A DNA stretch of 64,000 bases, taken from Paraburkholderia caffeinitolerans (GTDB taxonomy: Bacteria > Pseudomonadota > Gammaproteobacteria > Burkholderiales > Burkholderiaceae). The first letter of the stretch is position 1. The number at the start of each line of letters is the position of its first letter. The stretch lies in the NCBI RefSeq assembly GCF_902859945.1, contig NZ_CADIKL010000038.1:1-64000 (forward strand), written 5' to 3'. The translations under genes were made by a program, and so were the position numbers. Below the pieces are notes generated by a model. That model saw nothing but the letters and a program-made list of their open reading frames with translations, made no database searches and was not told the origin of the DNA. Positions 18,801 to 27,335 of the stretch are shown here, in pieces.

Positions 18801-19637
18801 GCGGCCTGCCGACTTCTAGTCGAAGCCGCCACCCCCGCTCTCGGCACGACCTTGCCGCAATGCATTATGAAGCCCGCCGACACGCTGACGCTCGCAACGC
18901 TGCCTGTCCGCTATGGTCCGTACGACTATGGCGCGAACGCGCAGTACCCATCGAGGCACCCGTGCGATCCCGCGCGTTACGCAACACTCGCGGCGGAAGC
19001 CGATTTCGAGTTCTTGAACGGCCCGCTCGCCGAAAAACCAAGCGCGCTGGGACGCGCGGGCGAAGAAATCGAATCGCTCGCCCAAGGGTGCCACGGACTG
19101 AATCACGACAAGAGGCTCCAAGCATCCAAGCCGTCGACAACCGTCGCGCAACAACCGGAAGTGGAGCCCGCACCGCCCCCGCTCGCTGGTTTTGTTCCAC
19201 CAGCCAGCGCGCCTGCATCGGCATCCGCGCTGCATCCGCCGCCGCCCCCTGCGAGCGCCACCGCCGCCACGACCCCGGCCTCGCAGGCCGCCGCCATTGC
19301 GGCGGACATCTGCCGGAACGTCACGGTGTATATCCAGATCTATGGCAGTTCGCAGCGCGGGACGGCGAATGGCTATCGCGACAAGTGGCGCGCAATCGGC
19401 GCCAGCGTGCCGGCGATCGAGGACGTGCTCGACACCGCGCGGCGCAATGGCCGCGCCGGCCCGATGCCGGTGACTCACACCACGGTGCGCTTCCACGATC
19501 GTGCGTCGAAGGCGTGCGCGAAGGCGCTCGGACCGGAAGTCGGCACATCGGAATGGACCGTCGAGCCGTTGTCCGCGAACTTGCAGGCTATCCCGCACAC
19601 GATCGAAGTCTGGATCGCTCCGTCGCCCACACCTTGA
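15891..19637 (+). CDS. Giant patatin-like phospholipase with multi-helix membrane insert
   Basis: 1248 residues. The patatin oxyanion loop is SGGGIRS (about 33-39), the nucleophile Ser66 lies in STVSGGGY, and the catalytic Asp is in TDGGHFENTGAY near residue 642. About 570 residues separate Ser and Asp, and some eight membrane helices (about 140-425) are inserted there. After the catalytic core comes a soluble region, one more hydrophobic segment (about 845-868), a Pro/Ala-rich linker (1115-1155) and a C-terminal domain of ~95 residues (VTVYIQIYGSSQRG to TIEVWI). It probably hydrolyses acyl-lipids at the inner membrane. Family members of this size are seen in proteobacteria but their role is not known. 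Confidence 0.85.
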   Translation: MNVIDEQVINRRKKLEDDRMPADASRKWGLALSGGGIRSATFCFGLVRALACNNVLLRFDLMSTVSGGGYIGSMLGNLFQRASSGNDARNINKAVGGCDSAWFIWWLRANGRYLIPRGARDQAFAFATYLRNLTAVHFELGMAAVLLGIALGLVDLGVWWSLERLGYASDTVFTYLRWWSKWIPAIWVLLPFFALAGAIYAGAYWALAWASRTRRFALGWLLTALAGVALVAMFQNFDSQSTDNDGATFRYAVWYVCYGLIGIWLVAAIVARATLPPRHDESPNDYSLRATRARHRLTRKLTGCLIVFAAVGIAGVVDRLAWYFAFELGSIVKPAAFLAIAAALLRVLMPLAAALAPRISSPLPIAIARLLGYVLALLLCAWWVALVYKLAMGELFTKIWPQYDQARTDLLLLLVPVAGYMLVTGANFTFLNLSSLHAFYKSRLTRSYLGAANHRRFGERAALGALESVPSTWPAGKSTISVREICFGDDSPLTRYQPQREGGPVHLLTVCVNQTVDPRGRLFNQDRCGLPLTVASGGHMRVSLGEWTALAEPGSLSIGAWTAISGAALSPGMGSVTRGGMAALATFAGVRLGYWWTRKERENLPHGAPMRRASRLLAKTRGLLNETFGSFAGTEGDNWFLTDGGHFENTGAYALLAERAQVIVLADCGADPKFRFGDLENLVRKARIDLGIRINFQRLRSDMPVSGTSHSCLQKLISFGSLNEISSPNSSACLALAKIRYDEDSEPGILIVVKPNLCAGLPVDLVNFKAQNVDFPQQTTADQFFSEAQFESYFMLGQFLGSDLDYGFIDYLLEHADEHFENDDCSPFDASSQTNGGAANGKLSGRLPSRIAATAVGTTLGIGAVTTTGVAAWQAIESARTAAARQESDEHNALKDLADLWAGLPSVNPGTPIPDSEAQAFGKVAAALVRTADTLCPSGEAEWFKASPLAARITRDTLQGCTNLAAAKRTAACRLLVEAATPALGTTLPQCIMKPADTLTLATLPVRYGPYDYGANAQYPSRHPCDPARYATLAAEADFEFLNGPLAEKPSALGRAGEEIESLAQGCHGLNHDKRLQASKPSTTVAQQPEVEPAPPPLAGFVPPASAPASASALHPPPPPASATAATTPASQAAAIAADICRNVTVYIQIYGSSQRGTANGYRDKWRAIGASVPAIEDVLDTARRNGRAGPMPVTHTTVRFHDRASKACAKALGPEVGTSEWTVEPLSANLQAIPHTIEVWIAPSPTP

Positions 19638-19679
19638 TGGGGTCTCGCGCACCGTGCAGGGACTAGTGCGCGTGGCGGG

Positions 19680-20894
19680 TCACTCGAGTTGCGGATCGCC
19701 GAACGCCGGATTCGCGAACACCGCTGGCCGCAGCCATGCGTAGCACGCAAACGAAACGCTGCACAAGCCAATCGCACCCCAGAGCGCCATGGCGGTGCCC
19801 ATGCTCTCAAGCAGTGCGCCACCGGCGATCGAGCCCACGCCGTATCCGAGCGCCACGCAGCCCGGCAGCAGCACCGCGCATTTGCCGCCGAGATCGTATT
19901 GGGGAATCGTCGAATAGATCAGCAGCGCTGCGCCGGTCCAGCACGCAATGAACAGCACCGCGCCAAGCGAGAACGTGAGTGTCGAGGCCGGGCGCGCGAG
20001 CAAGCCGACCGCCAGCACGCAGCCGGCCAGATTCACGAGCGCCCAGCGCCTGAGTCCGGCGCCCGCACCGAGTCGCGGCATCAGGATGCAGACGGCCAGA
20101 CTTGCCACGTTGGCGATCGTGAGCACGGTCGATATCGCGCCCGCGCCAAGACCGGCATCGCGCCCGATCTGCTCGAGAAAAGTCCAGACCACGCCCACGC
20201 CGCCATAAAGCGCCAGTTGCGCGGCGAGCACGAGCATCGAGCCCGCCTTGTCGAAGCTGCCGATGCTGAGCGCAACGGGCCGCGCGAGCGTTTCGCCGGG
20301 GCGAAAAAGCAATGCAACAAGCGGAAACGTGGCAAACATCGCCGCGATGAAACCGAATATGCCCGCTGCACCCCACGTGGCGCTCAAGGCCGGAAACACG
20401 CATCCGACCAATAGCATGCTCCAGGCGACCTGCCCCAGCAGCATCGCGCTGAGATGGCGCTCGGGCGTTCGCGTGTACGACAGGTAGCGCAGCGCAATGC
20501 CATTGAGCCCGCCTGAGCCAATGCCGCCCATGAATTGCAGCATCGAATAGGCGATCAGGCCATGCGCGCCAAGCGTGGCAAAGTTCGCACCGGCGGCCAG
20601 CAGCGCGACACCGGCAAGCACGAGGCGCACGGGCTGCCGCCCCAGCACGAAGGCGACCAGCAAGGTCCCAATCGATTCACCCAGCACCTCGGCGAACGAC
20701 GACATGCCAATGGCCGCTTCGCCAAACCCCCAATGCTGCTCGACCGTGCCGACCACCGCCGGCATGCCGAGAAATTCAGTGGGGCCCAATATGCCGATCG
20801 CGACGATCGACAGAATGAACAGCATGCTTTCGCGATGCTTGCCGCTGGTTTGTTCCGATCGTTGCTCCGATCGTCGTTTTGACTGCTTCAACAT
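19680..20894 (-). CDS. MFS transporter
   Basis: 404 residues with about 12 membrane helices (LFILSIVAIGILGPTEF first). The ATG at 20894 follows GGAGGAGACG. No sub-family signature is clear enough to name a substrate; the overall form is that of DHA1-type permeases. It is the last gene of a minus-strand operon with the cupin and the decayed FAD oxidoreductase, so it may have moved the substrate or product of that oxidoreductase. It converges on the patatin gene; a small inverted repeat (19646-19672) lies between them. Confidence 0.85.
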   Translation of the reverse strand: MLKQSKRRSEQRSEQTSGKHRESMLFILSIVAIGILGPTEFLGMPAVVGTVEQHWGFGEAAIGMSSFAEVLGESIGTLLVAFVLGRQPVRLVLAGVALLAAGANFATLGAHGLIAYSMLQFMGGIGSGGLNGIALRYLSYTRTPERHLSAMLLGQVAWSMLLVGCVFPALSATWGAAGIFGFIAAMFATFPLVALLFRPGETLARPVALSIGSFDKAGSMLVLAAQLALYGGVGVVWTFLEQIGRDAGLGAGAISTVLTIANVASLAVCILMPRLGAGAGLRRWALVNLAGCVLAVGLLARPASTLTFSLGAVLFIACWTGAALLIYSTIPQYDLGGKCAVLLPGCVALGYGVGSIAGGALLESMGTAMALWGAIGLCSVSFACYAWLRPAVFANPAFGDPQLE

Positions 20895-20926
20895 CTATTC
20901 GTCTCCTCCAGACATGGCATGCATGC

Positions 20927-21390
20927 TCACATCGGAAAGCCCATTGTCTTGAGGCCGTTGATCCATGCGCGCTTCCAGCCGCCTTCGGCATCGGCGCCGT
21001 CGAATGCATGGAAGGTGATCTTTGCGCCAATCCGGCGCAGCGGCTCGCCGCCACGCCAAAGCCCGTATAGCCCGCCACGAACACGCCCTTGCCGCCGAGA
21101 TCGCGCTTGGCGAACACGGAGCCGCGCGAGCAATAATCGATCGGGCCACCCCACGCGTGCGAAAACCGCACGTCGCTCAGCTACGGGAAAGTTTTGTAAA
21201 ACGCCTGCGCGAGCCGATGGTAGGTTTCGCGCTTCTCGTCCTGCGGCGGATTCGAGTCGCCGTCGAAGTGATAGCTCACGAGCCCGCCGAGCTTGGTGCG
21301 CGCGAGCGCGTCCCCAACGCTCAAGCTGGCCCGCGCGCCGCCAGGGCCCGCGGACGAGCCATGCGCCCCCTTCTCCACCGCCTCGTTCAT
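20927..21390 (-). pseudogene. Decayed FAD-dependent oxidoreductase (DadA / puuB-like)
   Basis: The normal family length is about 450 residues; only ~150 codons remain. The ATG at 21390 overlaps the cupin stop (ATGA). Seventeen to twenty N-terminal codons run straight into late-domain sequence, so the FAD-binding half is deleted. A TAG at 21181-21183 follows YKTFP, and the same frame continues with LSDVRFSHAWGGPIDYCSRG and VFVAGYTGFGVAAS. A second break near 21040 shifts to the frame that ends EPLRRIGAKITFHAF and MGFPM. Internal deletions, a nonsense codon and a frameshift together show a dead gene. The relatives are gamma-glutamylputrescine-oxidase-like enzymes. Confidence 0.85.
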
Positions 21391-21734
21391 TGCGCCTTCT
21401 CGAGCACGACGTAGAACTTCTGCGCGTCCTCGAGCGTCTCCCAGCGGCCCGCGAAGCCGGCCGGCAGCAGATAGCCCTGGCCCGACTCGAACTCCTTGCG
21501 ATTGCCCTCGACGTCGGTCAGCGCGATACGCCCCCCGGTCAGCCAGACGGCCTCGTCGGCGGCGGTTTCCGGAAAGTCGACCGCGCCCACCTTGCCTTCC
21601 CACCAGCCGGCAATGTATTGGCGGCTCTCGCCCGCCGCGCCGCGCCAGTCCATTTCGTCCATGCCGAATTCGAGTTTGGTGAATTCGCCTGCGCCTGCGC
21701 CCAGCAATACGATGTCCTTGATCAGCTTGCTCAT
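21387..21734 (-). CDS. Cupin-domain protein (EutQ/cupin-3 type)
   Basis: 115 residues, a single small beta-barrel: YIAGWWEGKVGAVDFPE, then VWLTGGRIALTDVEGNR and a closing YLLPAGFAGRWETLEDA, the order of the (S)-ureidoglycine/EutQ-like cupin-3 family. It usually accompanies FAD oxidoreductases of the amine-oxidising type, here the decayed neighbour, with which it overlaps by ATGA. It is divergent from the LuxR regulator at 21915. Likely a metal-binding or sensor protein in amine catabolism. Confidence 0.85.
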   Translation of the reverse strand: MSKLIKDIVLLGAGAGEFTKLEFGMDEMDWRGAAGESRQYIAGWWEGKVGAVDFPETAADEAVWLTGGRIALTDVEGNRKEFESGQGYLLPAGFAGRWETLEDAQKFYVVLEKAQ

Positions 21735-21914
21735 CTGAATCTCATGAAACGATTGAAAGGAAAATCGCAACGTTAAAGAGTTCGATGATCCCGGTATGCC
21801 CCGGCTTTGGGGGGGCAGCGCGAGTTTACCGGGGGTGCGCTTGAACCCAAGGGCGCTTCTGTTATGCTTTTTAGCTGTGCATACGCGTAGAACACGTACC
21901 CGATCAGGTGCACC

Positions 21915-22823
21915 ATGCTGCTCAACGTCGACCCTTTCAACCATCAAAGCCAGCACATCGATGTGCCCATCAAGGCGCTCGGCGACATTATCGAGTCGAT
22001 CGGTACGCCGCATTTCGTTCATCGGCTCACGTCGTTCATGAACGGAATCATTCCGCTCGACGTCGTGCACGTGGAGCGCTCGCGCTTTGGCGCCGGCGCG
22101 CCGCTCGGCTATAGCTGCGAATGGCTCGGCAGCGGCGCGGTGGACGACGAGCAGGCCAGGCTCGATCACGTCATGGGGCTTTACTATGAGCGCTTTCAGG
22201 CCGCCGATCCGCTGTTCGCCGCGATACGTGGCACAACCGGCACGCACCTCGTGGTGCGCGACATGAGCAACATCCCCGCTGGCGAATTTCGCAAGCGCAT
22301 TTTCGACGAACGCCAGATCGCCCACGAATGCGTGCTCACGAAAGACGCGAGCCACGCGCAATACTCGCTCGCCATCGTGCGCCGCAAGCATTTGCCCCCG
22401 TTCTCGCTGAGTGAGCTGAGCCAACTGCGCCACCTGGGCGACTTTCTGTTTCCGCTGCTCGAACTGCATTCGTCGATGTCGGCCGCCAGAAAGGTTGCCA
22501 ATACCGCGACCAGCACGGATCCGCTCGCGCTGTTCGACGCCCGCGTCGCGCACGAAGGCATCACGCTCTCCAAGCGCGAATACGAAAGCTGCAAGCATTT
22601 GATCGTGGGCCGGACCGTGCCCGAGACGGCGGCCATCCTGGGCGTACGGCAGTCTTCCGCCGAGTCCTATATCCAGCGGGCGTTCGCCAAGCTCGGCGTG
22701 CGGACCAAGCGCGATCTGGCCAAATGGGCGCTCGAAGCGGCCATGCCGGCTTCCGCTGCGTCGTCCGCTCCGCAAACCGGCACGGTCCAGACCGATCCGG
22801 CCCCGCCTCCGACCGCGGTCTGA
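21915..22823 (+). CDS. LuxR-type HTH regulator
   Basis: 302 residues. About 220 N-terminal residues have no recognisable sensor signature but are typical of LuxR-type regulators controlling such amine clusters. The C-terminal HTH is clear: ITLSKREYESCKHLIVGR, VPETAAILGVRQSSAESYI, RAFAKLGVRTKRDL. It sits between the divergent cupin operon and the downstream amidohydrolase operon, and probably controls both. The tail is Pro/Ala-rich. Confidence 0.9.
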   Translation: MLLNVDPFNHQSQHIDVPIKALGDIIESIGTPHFVHRLTSFMNGIIPLDVVHVERSRFGAGAPLGYSCEWLGSGAVDDEQARLDHVMGLYYERFQAADPLFAAIRGTTGTHLVVRDMSNIPAGEFRKRIFDERQIAHECVLTKDASHAQYSLAIVRRKHLPPFSLSELSQLRHLGDFLFPLLELHSSMSAARKVANTATSTDPLALFDARVAHEGITLSKREYESCKHLIVGRTVPETAAILGVRQSSAESYIQRAFAKLGVRTKRDLAKWALEAAMPASAASSAPQTGTVQTDPAPPPTAV

Positions 22824-22982
22824 ACACGACCCCAACGCACCCCGAACGCGACCTGAACGCCGCGCCGTTCGCCGCGCGCCAGCACAAAGCCCCTTTGCCC
22901 CCTGCAAGGGGGGGCAGACCCGCCCCCGGGCGCTCACTATAGTGACCCGCGATCAGTCACAATTGCGCACCACGAGGCAACG

Positions 22983-24704
22983 ATGAGCACGCAGGAAACA
23001 GGCAATACCGCAGCGGACGTGCTGTTCACGAACGCGAAAGTCTATACCGTCGATCCCCATAAACCCTGGGCGCAGGCCGTTGCGGTGCGCCGCGAGCGCA
23101 TCGTCTTCGTCGGCGACGAACGGGCCGCCCAGGCCTGGGTCGGCGAAAACACACGCGTCATTGATGCGGCCGGCCGGCTGATGCTGCCCGGCTTCGTCGA
23201 ATCGCACTGGCACTTCGAAACGACCGCATCGGCGTTTCAGGCTTTCGTGAACTATGAAGATCCGCAAGCGGTGATCGGCGCGCTGCGCGAGTACGTTGAT
23301 ACGCACCCCGAAGAAAAGGCCATCACGGGAATGGGCTGGATTCAGGCGACCATCCCGCCCGAGATGCTCTGCAAGGAAACGCTCGACGCCGTGTGCCCCG
23401 ACCGCCCGGTGTGCCTGCTCTCCACCGACTTCCACACGGCGTGGGCCAATTCGAAGGCGCTGGAGATCGCTGGCATCGACGCCTCCACGCCGCCGGTTCA
23501 GCCTGGCGCGAGCTGGTTCGAGAAAGACCCTGTCACGGGCGAACCGACCGGCGTGATCGTGGACGGCGCGGCCTACTCGCTGCTGCTCAAGCGCATCAGC
23601 GACGCCGGCTATCTGCCCAAAGGCATGGACCTGTACCTGCGCTCCTTCGCGGTATGGCAGGACAAGCTTGCGGCCGCCGGCATCACGACCGTGTTCGATG
23701 CGGGCTTCATGGACCCGAGCGGCGACCAGTCGCTGCTCTACGAAACGCTCCAGGACATGGAGCGGCGCGATGACCTCAAGCTGCGCGTAGTGGGCAGCGT
23801 GGCCGTGGTGGGCGAAGTCGAAAAGCCCGTGGAGATGTTGCGCGAATTCAACCAGCGCTATGACTCGCCGCTCGTCAAGGCGCGCGCGCTCAAGCTGTTT
23901 CTCGACGGCACCGAGGCCAACCACACGGCGTGGCTGCTCGAACCCTACGCCGACCGCGCGGACACCTGCGGCGCGCCCACCATGCCCGTCAGCGAATTCG
24001 AGCAGCATCTGCTGGAAGCCGACAAGGCGGGCTTCAACGTGATGGTGCATTGCGTGGGCGACGCGGCCGTGCGCGCGGCGCTTGACGGCTTCGAGCGCGT
24101 GAACCACACCAACCCGCAGCGCGACCGCCGCCATGTCATCACGCATGCGTTCCTCACGCATCCCTCGGATATTCCGCGCTTTCGCGAACTGGGCGTGATG
24201 GCCAACACGCAGCTTCAATGGGGCGTGGTCGATCTGTACACCGAACTGCTGCGCGAACACTACGGCACGGAGCGCTGGAGCAATATGTACAAGTTCCGCA
24301 CCTTCATCGAGCAGGGCGTGACGGTGTCGACCGGGATGGACGGCCTCGCCTGCCAGTGCCGCTGCCAGCATCGCCCCGTCGAGCATATCGAGTCCGGCCA
24401 CACGCGCCAGCTCGCGGGCGAACCCGATGCTCCGGCGCTGCCCGACATCAACGAGCGCCTGAGCATTCCCCAGCTCATCGCCGCCTATACGATCAATGGC
24501 GCCTGGCAGCTCGGGCTCGAGCACGAGGTGGGTTCGGTCACCGTCGGCAAGCGCGCCGACCTCATCGTCCTCGAAAACAACCTCTTCGAAGTGAACAAGT
24601 ATCAGATCGGCAAGATCGATATCGCGCTCACGATGATGAACGGCGGCGTTACGCATGCCGCCGGCTCGATGCGCGCGGCCTTCGGCCTCGAAGCAGCGGT
24701 CTGA
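22983..24704 (+). CDS. Amidohydrolase of the YtcJ (Amidohydro_3) family
   Basis: 573 residues. It opens with the beta-sandwich segment DVLFTNAKVYTVDP and then AAGRLMLPGFVESHWHFE, where His-x-His binds the catalytic metal. VHCVGDAAVRAALDGFE carries a later metal ligand, and RADLIVLENNLFEVN closes the fold. It hydrolyses an amide, imide or similar C-N bond; the substrate is not known. It heads a + strand operon with the serine hydrolase and the PotF-like binding protein, which points to uptake and breakdown of an amine- or amide-containing compound. Confidence 0.9.
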   Translation: MSTQETGNTAADVLFTNAKVYTVDPHKPWAQAVAVRRERIVFVGDERAAQAWVGENTRVIDAAGRLMLPGFVESHWHFETTASAFQAFVNYEDPQAVIGALREYVDTHPEEKAITGMGWIQATIPPEMLCKETLDAVCPDRPVCLLSTDFHTAWANSKALEIAGIDASTPPVQPGASWFEKDPVTGEPTGVIVDGAAYSLLLKRISDAGYLPKGMDLYLRSFAVWQDKLAAAGITTVFDAGFMDPSGDQSLLYETLQDMERRDDLKLRVVGSVAVVGEVEKPVEMLREFNQRYDSPLVKARALKLFLDGTEANHTAWLLEPYADRADTCGAPTMPVSEFEQHLLEADKAGFNVMVHCVGDAAVRAALDGFERVNHTNPQRDRRHVITHAFLTHPSDIPRFRELGVMANTQLQWGVVDLYTELLREHYGTERWSNMYKFRTFIEQGVTVSTGMDGLACQCRCQHRPVEHIESGHTRQLAGEPDAPALPDINERLSIPQLIAAYTINGAWQLGLEHEVGSVTVGKRADLIVLENNLFEVNKYQIGKIDIALTMMNGGVTHAAGSMRAAFGLEAAV

Positions 24705-24804
24705 ACCCAGGGGCGGTGGCAGGCGATACCCGCTTGCCGCCGCCCCTGCCGCAAAGCTTTCTCTCAGGCACACAATCAGGATACCGAAACAAGGAACACC
24801 GAAA

Positions 24805-25995
24805 ATGTCACGCATCATGACCGGCGCGCCGGCCTCCTCCGAACACCAGGTCACGCTGGCCAACTGGCGTCTCGAGCCGTACAGCCAGTGGTCGTTCCGC
24901 AACGTGCGCCGCCTGCTGCCCACCGCCGCGATCGCACACGACCCGCGCGCGGCCACGCCGCTGCCGCAGCGCTGCAATGACCTCGGCACCCTGAGCTTCA
25001 CCACGCCCGCCGGGGAAACCTGGAGCATCGACCAGATGCTCGCGAAGTCCAACGCCGACGGTTTCCTCGTCATGAAGCGCGGCCAGATCGTGACGCAGTG
25101 GTACAACAACGGCCTCACGCCCGAGAGCCAGCACCTGATCTTCTCAATCACCAAGTCGCTCGTCGGGCTGCTGTGCGGCGTGCTCGCCGACCAGGGCGTG
25201 CTCGATGTCGACGCCCCCGTGGTCGACTATCTGCCCGAGCTGCGCGGCAGTGCCTACGATCATGGCGCGACGGTGCGCCATCTGCTCGACATGAGCGCGA
25301 GCGTGACGTTCGCCGAAGACTATCTCGACACGCGCGGCAACTTCCTGCGCTACCGCCGCGCGATGGGCTGGAACCCGCCGCTGCCCGACGACCCGGTGGA
25401 CCTGCGCCGCTTCCTCACGGAACTGCGCCCCGGCGAGCGCGCGCACGGCGAGGTCTTCCACTACAACTCGCCGACCACCGACGTGCTCGGCTGGGTGATC
25501 GAACGCGCGGCGGCGCAGCCGCTCGACGCGCTGCTCTCGCAGCACCTCTGGGTGCCGCTCGGCGCGCAGCATGAGGCCTGCATCACGCTCGACCGTCTTG
25601 GCGCGCCGCGCGCGGCGGCCGGGCTGTGCGCGACGCTCAGCGACCTCGCGCGTTGCGCGGAGATGGTGCGATGCCGTGGCGTGGCGAACGGCAAACAGAT
25701 CGTGCCGGGCTGGTGGATCGACGACATCATGAACAACGGCAGCCGCGAGGCTTGGGCGCGCTCCACATGGGCCGACTTCCTGCCGGGCGGCTGCTACCGC
25801 AGCAAGTGGTATCTCACCGGCGCGGCGGGCTCGCCGTTCATCGCGATCGGCATTCACGGCCAGTGGATCTACGTCGATCCGCGCGCGGCCGTGGTCATCG
25901 TCAAGCTCTCGTCCCAGCACCTGCCCGTGGACGAGCCGATGGACGACATCGTGCTGGCCGCATACCGGGCCATCGTCCGGCATCTGGCCGATTGA
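24805..25995 (+). CDS. Serine hydrolase, class C beta-lactamase / NylB (6-aminohexanoate dimer hydrolase) type
   Basis: 396 residues. The ATG at 24805 follows AAGGAA; the longer frame overlaps the amidohydrolase. The catalytic tetrad Ser-x-x-Lys is FSITKS (about 114-117) and the Tyr is in HYNSP (about 220). Insertions between them resemble 6-aminohexanoate-oligomer hydrolases rather than AmpC. Likely an amide- or ester-cleaving enzyme working with the amidohydrolase before it. No signal peptide, so cytoplasmic. Confidence 0.88.
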   Translation: MSRIMTGAPASSEHQVTLANWRLEPYSQWSFRNVRRLLPTAAIAHDPRAATPLPQRCNDLGTLSFTTPAGETWSIDQMLAKSNADGFLVMKRGQIVTQWYNNGLTPESQHLIFSITKSLVGLLCGVLADQGVLDVDAPVVDYLPELRGSAYDHGATVRHLLDMSASVTFAEDYLDTRGNFLRYRRAMGWNPPLPDDPVDLRRFLTELRPGERAHGEVFHYNSPTTDVLGWVIERAAAQPLDALLSQHLWVPLGAQHEACITLDRLGAPRAAAGLCATLSDLARCAEMVRCRGVANGKQIVPGWWIDDIMNNGSREAWARSTWADFLPGGCYRSKWYLTGAAGSPFIAIGIHGQWIYVDPRAAVVIVKLSSQHLPVDEPMDDIVLAAYRAIVRHLAD

Positions 25996-26137
25996 GTACA
26001 TCGAGCACATCGAGCCCAATCGCTCGATGCCGTGCCGCCGGGGGGGCAGACCCGCTGCATCCCCCCAACTAAATTAGCGCAATCGACACGACACGTCCCT
26101 GTGAGGACGGCACAATTCAACAATGGAGGAACGACAA

Positions 26138-27256
26138 GTGGCAAACAGATTGACTGGCAAGATGAAGGCGATTTGCGCGACGCTCGCGCTCGCGGGTGCC
26201 GCATGGCAAACCATGCCCTCGGCACGCGCCGACGAGCAGGTGGTCAACGTCTACAACTGGGGCAACTCGATCGGCAAGGACACCGTTGCCAACTTCGAGA
26301 AGGCAACCGGCATCAAGGTCGTTTATCAGGAGTTCGATTCGAACGACACACTGCAGGCCAAGCTGCTCTCGGGCAACTCGGGCTATGACGTGGTGGTGCC
26401 GTCCGACATGTACTGGGCTCGCCAGGTGCAGGCCGGCATCTTCCAGAAGATCGACCATTCGAAGCTCCCGAACCTCGCCGGCCTCGATCCCGACATCATG
26501 AAGATCGTCGCGCAGGAAGACCACGGCAACCAGTACGGCATACCTTGGTCGTGGGGCACGGACGGCATCGGCATCAACGTCGAGAAGGTCAAGGCCGCGC
26601 TCGGCAACGACGCCCCGCTCAATAGCTGGTCGCTGCTGTTCGATCCGAAGAACGCGCAAAAGCTCAAGAGCTGCGGCATTTCCGTGCTCGATTCGCCGGT
26701 CGATGCGTTCGGCGCGGCGCTCGTTTATCTGAAGAAAGACCCCAACACCAATAGCCCCGCCGATTACGAAGCCGCCTATCAGGTGCTCAAGGGCATTCGG
26801 CCGTACATCACGCAGTTCAACAGCACCAGCTATATCAACGACTTGGCGGGCGGCGACATCTGTATCGCGCTCGGCTGGTCAGGCGACGTGAACTCGGCCC
26901 GCGTGGCCGCGCTGGACGCGAAGAAGCCGTATCACATCAAGTACCTGATTCCCGACGTCGGCACGTCGATCTGGTTCGACATGATGGCGGTTCCGAAGGA
27001 TGCGCCCCATCCCGAGGCGGCGCTGAAGTTCATCAACTTCGTAATCTCGGCGAAGGAAGCCGCGGCGCTGACGAACTACACGTCCTTCCCGTCCACGGTG
27101 CTGGGCGCGAAGGCCATGGTGCGGCCCGAGGTGCTGGCCGATCCGGCCGTGTTCCCGCCGCCGGAGGTCTACCGCAAGCTGTTCGTGAGCACGCCCATGA
27201 CGGCCGAGCTGACGCGTTTGCAGAACCGTCTCTGGGCGAAGCTCAAGACCGAGTGA
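26138..27256 (+). CDS. Polyamine-type ABC transporter substrate-binding protein (PotF-like)
   Basis: 372 residues. The start is GTG 26138, 8 bases after TGGAGGAA. Signal peptide about 1-32, ending ARA-D. The mature protein begins VVNVYNWGNSIGKDTVANFE, the PotF/PotD pattern, and contains GIPWSWGTDGIGINVEKV and ALGWSGDVNSARV, which line the polyamine site. It should bind a polyamine-like substrate in the periplasm. No permease follows: a hairpin lies 38 bases downstream. Matching ABC genes are at 53763-56775 on the other strand. Confidence 0.92.
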   Translation: MANRLTGKMKAICATLALAGAAWQTMPSARADEQVVNVYNWGNSIGKDTVANFEKATGIKVVYQEFDSNDTLQAKLLSGNSGYDVVVPSDMYWARQVQAGIFQKIDHSKLPNLAGLDPDIMKIVAQEDHGNQYGIPWSWGTDGIGINVEKVKAALGNDAPLNSWSLLFDPKNAQKLKSCGISVLDSPVDAFGAALVYLKKDPNTNSPADYEAAYQVLKGIRPYITQFNSTSYINDLAGGDICIALGWSGDVNSARVAALDAKKPYHIKYLIPDVGTSIWFDMMAVPKDAPHPEAALKFINFVISAKEAAALTNYTSFPSTVLGAKAMVRPEVLADPAVFPPPEVYRKLFVSTPMTAELTRLQNRLWAKLKTE

Positions 27257-27294
27257 GGGTGAATTTGTGACGGCGGCGTAGCCGCCGGTCTCAA

Positions 27295-27324
27295 GGGGGG
27301 CGAGTTTTTCGTCCCCCCGTTTTA
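27295..27324 (+). terminator. Probable terminator after the PotF-like gene
   Basis: GGGGGGCGA (27295-27303) pairs with TCGTCCCCCC (27309-27318) around a T-rich loop, followed by GTTTTA. It ends the amidohydrolase operon right after the binding protein. Confidence 0.6.
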
Positions 27325-27335
27325 TGGGTAAGCGG

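Noticed and set aside
15891..19637. Patatin as a CBASS CapV effector
   Set aside because: No cyclic-nucleotide synthase (CD-NTase) gene adjoins it and the size and membrane insert differ from CapV.
21735..22937. Long 5' extension of the cupin frame
   Set aside because: It is antisense to the LuxR gene; the cupin starts at 21734 where its family begins.
22953..25154. 733-residue minus-strand frame
   Set aside because: It is the antisense of the amidohydrolase and serine hydrolase genes, both with clear motifs and ribosome sites on the + strand.
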